Shown here: positions 45,343 through 54,871 of the stretch, one piece after another
How the letters are laid out: each line of letters begins with the position of its first letter
Position numbering within the stretch: the first letter of the stretch is position 1
Origin: Crocodylus rhombifer
Taxonomy: Eukaryota; Chordata; Crocodylia; Crocodylidae
DNA: 64,000 nucleotides
Assembly (NCBI GenBank): GCA_038503035.1
Contig: JAVSML010024332.1
Span: 229,986 to 293,985, forward strand
Direction: 5' to 3'
The notes under the pieces: model-generated
Told to the model about the DNA's origin: nothing
What the model saw: only the letters and a program-made list of their open reading frames with translations
Database searches by the model: none
Position numbers and translations under genes: made by a program

Positions 45343-46893
45343 CAGTGTTTCTCAACCTTTTAAGTAACAAGTACCCCCTAACTTCTGAAATTTTTAATAG
45401 GTACCCCAACACAATTTTCCAGTGGATTTTATATTTACAGATTAATGTGTGCCATATGTTGGAAGAAGAGCTGTGTATATAAGGCCATGATATGACAGAT
45501 GTTTGATCTCGTGTGGGTAGGGTTGCCACCTTTTACACCAGGGGTGCACAACTCAAGTATGTACCTGGGCTAGAGGTGATGTTGGCCAAAGCTGGGAGGG
45601 CTGAACCCAGATATCATTACTAGGGAAATTTAAATTTCCCCAAATTATTACTGGGGAATTTAAAGTGCTGTGCAATGTGCAGCGCACCAATTTTTTTGCC
45701 ATAGTCTTGAGAAGAGGAAGGGGCAAGAGAGAGAAGAAAAGAGGGTGAGAGAGAGGAGAAAAGAAGGCAAGAGAGAGATGGACAAGGAGGCAGTTGCTGC
45801 TAGCCATGAAGCCCGGGTTGTTCCCAGCATGCAACTGGAAGACTACAATCCCAGCTGCAAGCAGCCTGGGCTCTGTGGCAGGCAGCAGCTTTCCAGAGCC
45901 TTGGTTGGCTGCAAATTGCTGTTCCGGGCTCCAGAATCCCATGCCTTGGAGCAAATGGGGTAGGGGCCTGAGGCAGCACAGCCTGGAAAAGCCTGGTGCT
46001 GCTGCCGGCCCTTGCCTGTAGCCATCCTGGGCTCTGGGCAGCTGTGGCAGGCAGCAGGCAGGCTGCAAACAGTTGCACCAGGATCTGCAGCCCTGACATC
46101 TGCTCCATGCTGGCAACTGCACGTGCGCCTCAGAGCAGAGAGCAGGGGAGGGTTGCGCTGCCTTAGACCCTATCCCTGCTCTCTGAAGTGTGCGTGCAGT
46201 CACTGCCAGCATGGAGCTGATACCGGGGGAGCAAAGCCTGGTGCAGCTGTTTGCAGCCCGTTTGCTGCAGCTGCAAGAGCCCAGGCTGGCTACAGGCAAG
46301 GGCCAGCAGTAGCACCGGGCTTTTCCCAGTGTTTGGCCGTGGTGCTGGGGGCGCAGATTGGGGAGGGCTACGGTGAATTTTCAGGTGGCAGCAGCCTCCC
46401 TTCCATCACTGCAGCCTGCACCAAGCCTGGGAAGAACCTGGTGCTGCTGTCAGTCCTGGCCTGCAGTGGCAGCCTGCTCCCTCTCGCACGCAGTGAACTG
46501 GACCCTGGGCAGGACGGGTCATGGGGCAATCCCCACAGTGCAGCAGGGAGTGGGGCAGTGCCCTGCTCCTACCGCAGTCCCTCCTGCACTGCGTGGGTCT
46601 CCGTCTGTCCCCTCCTCCCCCACAAGCCCAGGCAGGATAAAGAAAGAAACTTACCAGCCTGTGGCGGGGTTGGTGGGGAGCGTGCGGGTATCTGTGTGCC
46701 TGCCCTCCCCCTCCTGCAGCATCCTGTGGCCAGCTTGGGGGGGTGGGGGAAGGCGAGTGGCCAGACACAAACCCAGCAGCAGTGGGGGGAGCAGCAGAGT
46801 CCCCCTGCTATGGGGATTTTTGGTGCCCACGTACCTCCTTCCTGTGTCTCACGTACTCCCAGGGACACTCATACCACATGTTGAGAAACTATG
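45343..46893. mobile_element. Nested hAT-like element with 8-bp duplication
   Basis: The left end is CAGTGTTTCTCAACCTTTT and the right end, in reverse complement, is CATAGTTTCTCAACATG. Flanks are GTCTAGGG (45335-45342) and GTCTAAGA (46894-46901), matching at six of eight positions. Its interior holds another hAT-like terminus (caggggtgcacaactcaag at 45539), a purine-rich patch and a large GC-rich palindrome. Frames of 250 to 290 codons in this GC-rich block occur on both strands and have no recognisable domains. Confidence 0.7.
45975..46335. repeat. Large GC-rich fold-back inverted repeat
   Basis: The left arm contains ctggaaaagcctggtgctgc, tgccggcccttgcctgtagc and gctgcaaacagttgcacc. The right arm contains their complements (gctacaggcaagggccagca, gcaccgggcttttcccag, ggtgcagctgtttgcagc). 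The turn lies around 46145-46185, between two copies of cagagagcaggg in opposite orientation. Arms are about 150-170 bp with mismatches. Confidence 0.75.
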
Positions 46894-47230
46894 GTCTAAG
46901 ACACACGCTGCATGCAGTGGTGGTTCTGGGGCTGGTCCATGTCAGGCTATGCCGGAATCAGTGTGTAGGGCTGGTCTGGTGGGGCATGAAATACGGGCCA
47001 TGCCTTGTGCTGGCCCTGCACACCACATGCAGACTGATTCCCAGAATGAGGCCAGTGAGTGCAACATGTGGCGGTACTGGCTGTACATGCTGCACATGGC
47101 ACAGGGGGTTGGTATGTGGCACTCTTGTGGACTGGCCCTGTACACTAACTCTGGCCTGGCCCAATCTGGCCCATAGCCTGTCTCAGAGACCCTCATTTGG
47201 CTCATGAAGCCAAGTGAGTTTGACACCATT

Positions 47231-48618
47231 TTAAAGGGAATGCTCAAGTAAACTTAAGACAATGAACCTACAGTAAAACTCCACTTCTTTTCTTGCTACC
47301 AACTACTTTTAGCAATAACTTTTTCCTCTTTATGACAAGGAGGCCAGATATTTTAAAATAATAGTTATAGGTTCAGTGCATGATTTTTGTCTACAGCACT
47401 TTGAAAGCAGAAAGCACTTTAGAGTTGGGCATATTGATTTGGTTTTCAATGGCCAGTGAGGTGTCCATAAAATATATAAGCAATAAATGTAAAACAATTA
47501 AATGAAATACTAAAATTTTATGTGAATCTTTGAATCTGAAAAAATGCTGTCATAGTGACTAACACAAGGCCTTTGTACTTCTTGAATTATACGTATCAAA
47601 CTGAGTAAGTTGGCTATCCTCACCGTATTGTCTTTCCCCAGAGAGTTTAACCTTTATGAACTTATCAGGTACTGTTTATGTAAGGGAGGCTGAGGGCTTG
47701 TTCTCAAAAGTGGCTGGATTTATGATTAAGTATGTTCAACAGAATAGCTAATAAATTAATGAACTGTTGAATTGTTGGACCTTCTTGGATGTAATCAGTA
47801 CATTACAGTTCCTATGTGAGCACGATGCAATTCAGAAATCTACACGAGGAAGGCAGTCAGTGGAAGTGGGGAAAAATATGATATTCTTTGCTGTTGATAT
47901 TCTAAAATACCGATAGGTTTAACAGGAATTTTTATTTGACTATATGATAACTTATACCTAGAAAAACAAGGTATTTTAAAGTAAAAAGACTGACAAATTT
48001 GGAATATCATAAGGAAAATCTCATATCAAATTTGGGAGGAGAAATCATTCATAGTAAAGTGCTGTTTTATTATTTGTTTCAAGTACTAACGGAGGTTATA
48101 AATGAAACTTCCAGACCATTGTCTTGAATAAATCTGTAAAACCTCCAGTGACACTTTCTAGATCTAAATTTCACGTGGTGTGGCTAAATACTTTTTAGTG
48201 CATGCCTATTAATAATGGCAGCTATACTGGAAATGTCATCCTATAGATTATTTATTCATTATATATTAGCAATAAATCTACTGTTGTTGGAGGATCTCTT
48301 ACATGACTGAAACTCACTCGGACTTATTTTTTTGCCAGCTCTTTGTGATTCAAATATTATTTGGGACTTATATTTTAAGCTTATGCTTCTATTCTTGTTT
48401 TGCTTTAATAAAGCTGTGTGATAATAGTCACTTCAGGCAAATAGTTTTAAAATCTTTTAATAAAAATACGTTGTCATGGTTTCCGGGATGCCGGTACTTT
48501 TGAACCTCTTTCGGGCTTCTCTGGTTGTACCCCGCAGCAGTTAGTCCTCATGTCATTTCTTGAACTGGTTTGGAACGTCATGATTCTGCTACTTTTAGAT
48601 GACTCTTTGTCCAACTGC
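47231..48618. other. AT-rich non-coding sequence
   Basis: Nothing recognised. A 66-codon Phe/Leu-rich frame at 48303-48503 has no supporting context. Confidence 0.55.
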
Positions 48619-48628
48619 TGTGACTAGG

Positions 48629-48879
48629 AAAAGGTGTAACTAGGAATTTTGGGGTCCTGGGTATAGGGGACAGGGAGGGGGTGCTGAGAGCTGGAGAGTG
48701 GGAGAAGTGGCTCTTATCACCCTGCACATAGGATGCAGGTGCAGCAGGACAGGCTGCTGCTATGGCCCAGGCTCCGTGTAGGGAGGCTGTTACTGTTGCA
48801 GTGTGGGTTGTGGTACTGTGGTGTGGGCTCCCACAAGCTCCAGGGCTTGTGCACCTTTGCCCACCCCTGGTTATTCTAT
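48629..48879. repeat. GC-rich insertion flanked by 10-bp direct repeats
   Basis: A G-rich segment in AT-rich DNA, with TGTGACTAGG immediately on both sides (48619-48628 and 48880-48889). Near its right end it carries gcacctttgcccacccctg, which in reverse complement is a CAGGGGTGGGCAAAGG hAT-type terminus. The hAT end and the 10-bp repeat do not coincide, so an hAT fragment may lie inside a larger insertion. Confidence 0.5.
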
Positions 48880-48889
48880 TGTGACTAGG

Positions 48890-49962
48890 TATGATATCTG
48901 TGGTTCATTCCTTCAGTTGTGAATTTGGAGATCCAAAACAGCCTTCTGAAAACTGGTTATTGCTTAGTTTTACCAGTAAAAGCAAAACATACTATAAAAA
49001 GTTACCCGGAAGATAAAAAGGCTACATGCCTGTCTCAGAGAAGACCCCAGACTGCTTAGGGGAGTGTTTCCATCTGTTTCCCAGCTAGGTCTTACCCAGT
49101 CTCCTCTCCTTTAAATCTTCAAGTCTTTTGTTTTCCTGTGTTACCTGAATCTGAGTAAACCAGTGTGGCTGGCTCAAAGGGAGGGCTGATACTGAAATCT
49201 TGTCTGTTTTCTTTCCCGGTGGCACTTCTTGGCATTCCTGCTATTGAATTAACTCAATGTATGCATACGGTAAACAGCACAATAACCTTCTTTTAAAAAG
49301 TTCATAAATTATTATAGACAGCTTCATATCAATCCCTCACATGTTTTGTGGCATAGTTTGTGCTATGAACAGTGTTGAAATTAATGTTATAAAATATTTC
49401 TTTATTTTGTGTCTTGCTTCCCTCCTTTGACTCTCTTGCTCCCTGCACCAAATGGCAGAGAGAAGTGGGGGTGGAAACATTCAGCCATAACCTATATGTT
49501 AATCTTGTAATTTTTGTTATAAATACTGGATATGTTTCTATTATTTGATAAAATGTATCCAGTGCTGGATTCATGAATATATATCTATTTAATTCTGTTT
49601 AATGCAGTTGTTCTATTCTAAACTTTCAGTTTATATTGAAAAGTCTTAGTTTTGAGAATTTGTTATCAGTGGAAGGGGAATTTAGTTACTGTTCTTAATT
49701 GATAAATATGCAATGTTTAAAATCTGGACTGTATAGCAACCAATATGCAAAACCTCCAGATAAATGAACATTAATTGATGAAGAATTTGGCACAGAATTC
49801 ACCCTCTTAACAACTGCATTAACTAATTTACTTTCTTTATTTTCTCTGTTCTTTTTATGTGATTATTTTTATTAAAAAGTTTATAAAAATTACTTCTGCT
49901 AGGACTTCCACTGTCCTTTCTATGGGAAAGTCTTGGACCTGTCTCAAGCAAATTAATGGCAG
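48890..49962. other. AT-rich non-coding sequence
   Basis: Nothing recognised. Confidence 0.55.
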
Positions 49963-50927
49963 GTCATAGAGAAGTAGGGCTGGAAAGGACCTCCAGAGGT
50001 TACCTAGTCCAACCCCTTGCTTGAGGCAGGATCATCCCTATCCAAGCCATCCCATGCAACCATAATCTAAAGTCTTCATAAAACTACCATCAACTCGGAC
50101 ACAACATAGACCTAACATACTAGCTTGCCACAGGTAAAGCAGGGGAACCACGGCAGTCAACATCCCACTTCTATTAAATATTGTTAATATGTGCTCAAGA
50201 GGTCCCAGGTAGAGGGCAATACCCTCTACTGTCCATAGCAATCTGACCATGTGTTAAAATTTCTTCCTGACCCCAAATATGGCGATCAGTCTGACCCTGA
50301 GCAGAGAGGCAAGACCTTTTAGGCAGGAACCTCTGGCTTTGCTCCCAGCAGGAACATTGGCACATCCCAGTTGAAGTCCCCACCCTTAGCTGTAGTCAAC
50401 CCCCAGTGCCCATGGGGAAAGCTTAAAAACACCCTAACACATATAGCAGAAAAGGGAGTGGGGAAAGAAAGGCAGCAACCAGCAAAGCCCCAAAGCATGG
50501 GAAATACCTCACTGTTCCAGCAGTGATATTTTTTTCTGGATATCCAATGTAAACCTATTTTGCTGCAACTATAAGCTGTTGGTCCATATCCTCCTCACTG
50601 TAGCAAGAAAGAAAAGGTATTTTCCCTCTTTTTAATCATAGCTATTCAAGTATTTGAAGACTGCTGTCATGTCCCCTCTTAAGTGCCTTTTCTGAAAGCT
50701 GAACATGCCTAGCTCTTTCAGCTTTTCCTCATTTGATCTGCTTTCCAAGCCCTTGATCATTTTTGTTGCCGCCTCTGGATTTTCTCCAACTTTCCCCCGT
50801 CCTTTTTCAAATATGAAGCCCATAACTGCACACACTACTCCAGATGAGACTTAATCAGTGCCAAGTAGAGAGGTATTATCACTTTCATTATCTTGCACTT
50901 AATGATGTATCCCAAAAACACATTCGG

Positions 50928-52566
50928 TACAACTGTGCAAAGCTTTGGTAGCCAATTTGCTGAGGAGGAGATTTGGCCTGATTTGGTGGCCAAATCTCCA
51001 AATCTGAAACAAACTGGGAGACCCATTAAGAGGTCTGAATTGAATCAAAAGCCTCTGAATGGATCTGGAGAGTTTCAGGGCCAGTTTGGAGATTCACCCA
51101 TAGGCTATACAGGTTTCCTTTGCATAAAGCGAACCCACTTCATAATGTAACAAACAGGGATAGGTTCCTAAGGCAGTGAGGGAGGGAGGGAGTGAGGCTG
51201 GAACTAGGGAATGGGGCAAGTCTCTTGCTGCTCTGTGACCCCCAGGATGGCTGAGGCTTTGGGGGCTGTCAGGCTCTTACTGAGGGGTGCATGTCTCGGA
51301 TCTGTGTGCGGGATGACAGCAGGCTGCTGCTGCAGGCTGGGGTTGGTGGGGGCACCAGGCTGAGTCTTCCCAGCAATCTGGACAGTCACACCGAGCACTG
51401 GGAACAGCCCAGTGCCACCACCGGCCCCAGCCTGCAGCGGCAGCCTGCTCTCATCCTGCGTCCAGATCCAGGGGCACTGGGCGGTTTTTGGTGCTCAGCG
51501 CACCTGCCCTGAACCCCCCAGCCCCTGCTGCAGCAGCCCAAGAATTTGCCAACACCAGCTGCAACGGGAATTGTCAGTGGGTATGCGGTGGGGGGTGCAG
51601 GGTATGCCTCTCGTTGCTCATGCCCCTTGGGAGGGCTGTGGGCTGGGGGGATTTGTAGAGCTCTTCTTGGGGATGCATGCCCCCAGATCTGTGTGCCAGA
51701 TGACAGCAGAAAGCTGCTGCAGGCTGAGGCCAGTGGCGGCACCAGGCTGATTCTTCACAGTGCTCCGAATGGGTGTGCCGAGCTCCAGGAACAGCCTAGT
51801 GCCCCCATATCTGGATGCAAGATGACAGTAGGCTGCCACTGCAGGCTGGGACCAGTGGTAACACTGGGCTGTTCCCGGCACTTGGCATGCCCGCCCCAAG
51901 CACCAGAAAGACTCAGTCTGGTGCCGCTGCCAGCCCCACCCTGCAGCAGCAGCCTGCTGTCATCCTGTGTGCAGATTTGGGGGGAAGTGCCTGACACAGC
52001 CTTCCAGCCTTCAGCCCTCCTGGGAGGCCCAGAGCAGCAAGAGGCACACCTTGCCCCCCCCTGCATCCACTGAAAGTTCTTGTTACAGCTGCTGCCAGTT
52101 GCTCCTGGGGCCGCTGCAGTGGGGGCTAGGGTGAGTATGGGCAAGATGCACCACGTCCTGCATCGTCCAAGGCTCCGCTTGCTGTCACTCTCACCCAGCC
52201 CCTGCTGCAGTGGCCCTGGGAGCAGCTGACACCAACTACCTGCACTACAGCACAGTGTAGGCCAGGAGCTGGAGTGAATGGGGACAGGTGGAGCCCAGGT
52301 GTCAGGGGACAGGCTGAGCACTGGTGCAGCCCTGGGAACAGCACCCCTCCCCCCACCTCTTCCCTAGTCCCAGCCTCCCTCCCCTCATCACTTGGGAACT
52401 TATCCCTATCTGTTAGGGCTGTTCAAAGCTTCAATATCTGAATCTCTGAATCTGAATCAACCAAATTGAATCAGGACAGTGATTTGAAACACTGAATTGA
52501 ATCACTGTCCCTTGAATCAGCCAAATCCAAATCCAAATTGAATACTTGCAGCTTTGCACAGGCCTA
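50928..52566 (-). mobile_element. hAT-like element in CR1-F, same family as 40501-41298
   Basis: The left end TACAACTGTGCAAAGC and right end (reverse complement) TAGGCCTGTGCAAAGC match the family of the element inside CR1-E, in opposite orientation. Shared landmarks are cccattaagaggtctgaat, gatttgg units and the gacagtgattc...aaatcactgtcc palindrome. The flanking octamers ACATTCGG (50920-50927) and ATGTTCAC (52567-52574) agree only partly, so the insertion is old. The last 153 bases (52414-52566) also look like a short complete copy (TAGGGCTGTTCAAAG...CTTTGCACAGGCCTA). Confidence 0.7.
51153..52413. mobile_element. GC-rich inverted-repeat element nested inside the hAT
   Basis: The ends read AACAGGGATAGGTTCCTAAG and, in reverse complement, AACAGATAGGGATAAGTTCC. 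Both are followed by a matching gagggagg...aggctggaactaggga stretch, giving inverted termini of about 60 bp. The interior is built of direct and inverted copies of a cassette around gatgacagcaggctgctgct. The family is not recognised. Confidence 0.6.
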
Positions 52567-52619
52567 ATGTTCACCTTTGCGTTATTGCATCATGCAGCAA
52601 ACTCCTCATGCTGCAAACT

Positions 52620-52838
52620 GGGTGCATCTACATGTGTCCCTATGGCACAGTAACAGCTCATACTGCACTATGCTGGCAGTGCAGTTATTTTTGACCACTA
52701 TGTCGCTACAGCAACATGGTATAATGAGGGAGCATGTTGCTATGGTGGCATAGCTGCGGCATCACGGTTTGCAACTAGTGATGGTACATCTCTGTAGCAC
52801 ATTGCTATGGCAACATAGCATCATGTGTAGATGCACCC
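52620..52838. mobile_element. Harbinger-like MITE with perfect 3-bp duplication ACT
   Basis: A 219-bp element with ends GGGTGCATCTACATGTG and, in reverse complement, GGGTGCATCTACACATG. It is flanked by ACT at 52617-52619 and 52839-52841. The interior is rich in GCTATGG/CAACAT units. It interrupts CR1-F and supports a 3-bp target duplication for this family. Confidence 0.85.
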
Positions 52839-53521
52839 ACTGAGTCTGTGATCTACCAAGACTCAAGTTCTTTTCCATAGAGCTGCCATCCATCCAGATG
52901 TTACCCATTTTGTATTTGTGTTTTTTACTATTTCTCCTGAGCAGTAGCACCTTGCATTTGTCTGCAGTGAACTTCATCCTGTTAGTTTTAACCCAACTTT
53001 TCAGTCTGTCAAGATCCTTCTGAATTGCACTCACATCCTCCAACATGGTTACAGCCCTTCCCAGTTTTGTGTCATATGCATGCTTGCTCAAAATGCTTTC
53101 TATGCCAGCATCCAAACCTTGAATAAATAATGTGAACAGCACCTGGCCCAGGAGAGACCTCCGTGAGACTCCACTTGAAACCTCCTGCCATTCTGACATG
53201 GGCCCATTAAAAATTACCCTTTGCTTGCGGCTATTGAGTCAGTTATCTATCCACCTTTTAGTAATTTTATCTAGCCCACGTGTCTCTGATTCATTTATGG
53301 GAAGGTCATGTGAGTTCCTGTCAAAAGCCTTGCTGAAATCCCTTTGTCCACCTGCCAAAGAAGGAAATCAGGTTTGTTTGACATAATTTGTTTTTCATAA
53401 CCCCCGGCTGGATGCTTGTGATCAGCCTTTTCTCCTCCAGGTATAGGTGAAAATCTATGGCAGAAATAACTAATTATATAGGCGATTCCATTCTGTTGTT
53501 ATAGTCCTTAACGCTATAGAG

Positions 53522-53844
53522 CAGGACTTCCTGGGACCCCTGCTACTGTCAAGCAGGCAATGTGTGCCCCTCCTTTTTGCCTCCGTGGTGGGCAACATGA
53601 GCCTCTCCTCATTATCACTGCTGCATAGGCAGAACATATCTCTGTTGTCATCATGTGAGAAGTTGAAGCCCTTCTCTCTCACTGTCATGCAGGTAGTGAA
53701 CTCACTGCCCCCTTCCTCCCTGATTTTGTTCTGCCCCAGAACCCTGACCTGCTGCAGCAGCAAAACCAATGGGAGTTGTTATGGCTGACATGTTTAGACT
53801 TGTTGGCTAGATGCAGCTTGTGGGCTACCAGCTGGAAAGACCTG
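53522..53844 (+). mobile_element. hAT-like MITE with 8-bp duplication (one mismatch)
   Basis: A 323-bp element beginning CAGGACTTCCTGGGACCCC and ending ggtag-type sequence, with right terminus (reverse complement) CAGGTCTTTCCAGCTGGTAG. It is flanked by CTATAGAG (53514-53521) and CTATAGAA (53845-53852). A minus-strand frame inside has no recognisable content. Confidence 0.85.
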
Positions 53845-53852
53845 CTATAGAA

Positions 53853-54434
53853 AATAGATTTATATTTATGTCAGGATCGTCAGGATTTGAAGATAAGCTG
53901 TTCCTGACATTTGTTTGTCAGAGCTAAGAATTAATAAATACTATTACATATCTATAAACTGCTAACTAATTAGGAGGACAATGTAACGTGAAAGTACAGA
54001 ATTTAGACCCATAGATTTTTTTTCATGCATCAGCATCAAATAAGTACAAGAATATACCAACATTTAATTCTTCATAAGACTGAATTAGCAATCCAGTAGA
54101 AAAAAAAACAGTTGATGGGAACAGGCAAGTGCTAAGGCAAGACTATGTAAACCAGATGGTTGACATTTGCTCTACTCCAGATTAAATGAATACATCTGGG
54201 AATGTCATGACATTCTTATGCTTCACTGTAATGGTATAACAGACTTTATAAAATGATGGAACACCAGAAAAGACTACAAGAATACCCAGAATCTATTCAC
54301 AAATATCTTTGCGAAGAGTTTCTGTTCCTCCTTATAAATATGGATTTCATTCAGCTTTATGCATGAAACTTCTTCATAGTTTGTGATATCTAATAAAGCA
54401 CTGCTTGTTTTGTTGGCCTTTGGGTGGACTGTCT
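53853..54434. other. AT-rich non-coding sequence
   Basis: Nothing recognised. Confidence 0.5.
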
Positions 54435-54747
54435 CAGTGGAGGCCAACTGTTTTGGCTGGCATGCCACAAAGCAGGCCCCACTCTCTCCCCAAATGTCAC
54501 TCCAGTCCGTTTCCCCTACCTGATTCATGCTCTGCTTTCTTTTCTCTGCCTGCTCCATTGCTCTGCTTTCTCCTTACATCCTGATCCATTGTTCTGCTCT
54601 TCCCTGCCAAATCTGTTGCTTTGCTCTCTCTTCCCTGGCTTATTTGTGGCTGTTCTCTGTTCTCCCTGTTCCCTGAAGGATCAGCCATATGCCCAACAAG
54701 ACAGTTGTGCCTCTTGTAGCATGCATGTTTTTGGTTGGCTAACTTTG
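54435..54747 (+). mobile_element. Probable hAT-like MITE
   Basis: A 313-bp segment, left end CAGTGGAGGCCAACTG followed by ttttggctggcatgcc. The right end (reverse complement) is CAAAGTTAGCCAACCAAAAA followed by catgcatgc. Flanking octamers GACTGTCT (54427-54434) and TACTGTCC (54748-54755) agree at six of eight positions. The interior is T/C-rich. Confidence 0.6.
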
Positions 54748-54871
54748 TACTGTCCTATGGAGTGAGAACTTTTACCTGTATTTTTCATAGTTTCATAGTT
54801 TCTAGGGTCGGAAGGGACCTGAGCAGATCATGTAGTCCGACCCCCTGCCATGGCAGGAAAGATTACTGGGG

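Larger units (their letters stand above)
45246..47230. mobile_element. Outer hAT-like element hosting a nested hAT
   Basis: Left end CAGGGGTGTCAGACATATGG. The right end reads gtgagtttgacacca, whose reverse complement (tggtgtcaaactcac) matches the left terminus. The left part shares sequence with the fragment at 38094. A complete second hAT (45343-46893) is inserted. I could not match flanking octamers, so the outer boundaries are good to within a few bases at best. Confidence 0.65.
50632..53386 (-). pseudogene. CR1-F ORF2 reverse transcriptase (nested, degenerate)
   Basis: From 53199 downward: SEWQEVSSGVSRRSLLGQVL, then SKHAYDTKLG where the catalytic FADD has decayed, TADKCKVLLLRRNSKKHKYK and GSSMEKNLSLG. 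After both inserts: [20 protein letters not shown], the segment [12 protein letters not shown], then [20 protein letters not shown] and [19 protein letters not shown]. The motif order is that of the CR1 palm and thumb. It cannot encode an active RT. Confidence 0.88.
49963..53455 (-). mobile_element. CR1-F: old CR1 LINE interrupted by two DNA transposon insertions
   Basis: The minus-strand CR1 3' end is at 49963 (aggtcatagagaagtagggctggaaaggacct in reverse orientation). CR1 RT sequence continues to 50919, is interrupted at 50928-52566, resumes for about 50 bp at 52567-52616, is interrupted again at 52620-52838, and continues to about 53455. Decay is greater than in CR1-B and CR1-G. Confidence 0.9.

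Noticed and set aside
45553..46299. 248-codon minus-strand frame
   Set aside because: It is a chance frame through the same GC-rich palindromic DNA, with no family resemblance.
46012..47176. Overlapping 290- and 272-codon plus-strand frames
   Set aside because: Both cover the GC-rich palindrome and nested hAT interior. They overlap each other and minus-strand frames, and they show no domain, signal or exon structure.
51546..52321. 175- and 188-codon frames on opposite strands
   Set aside because: They arise from the repeated GC-rich cassettes of the inner element, so reading frames recur because the cassette recurs.
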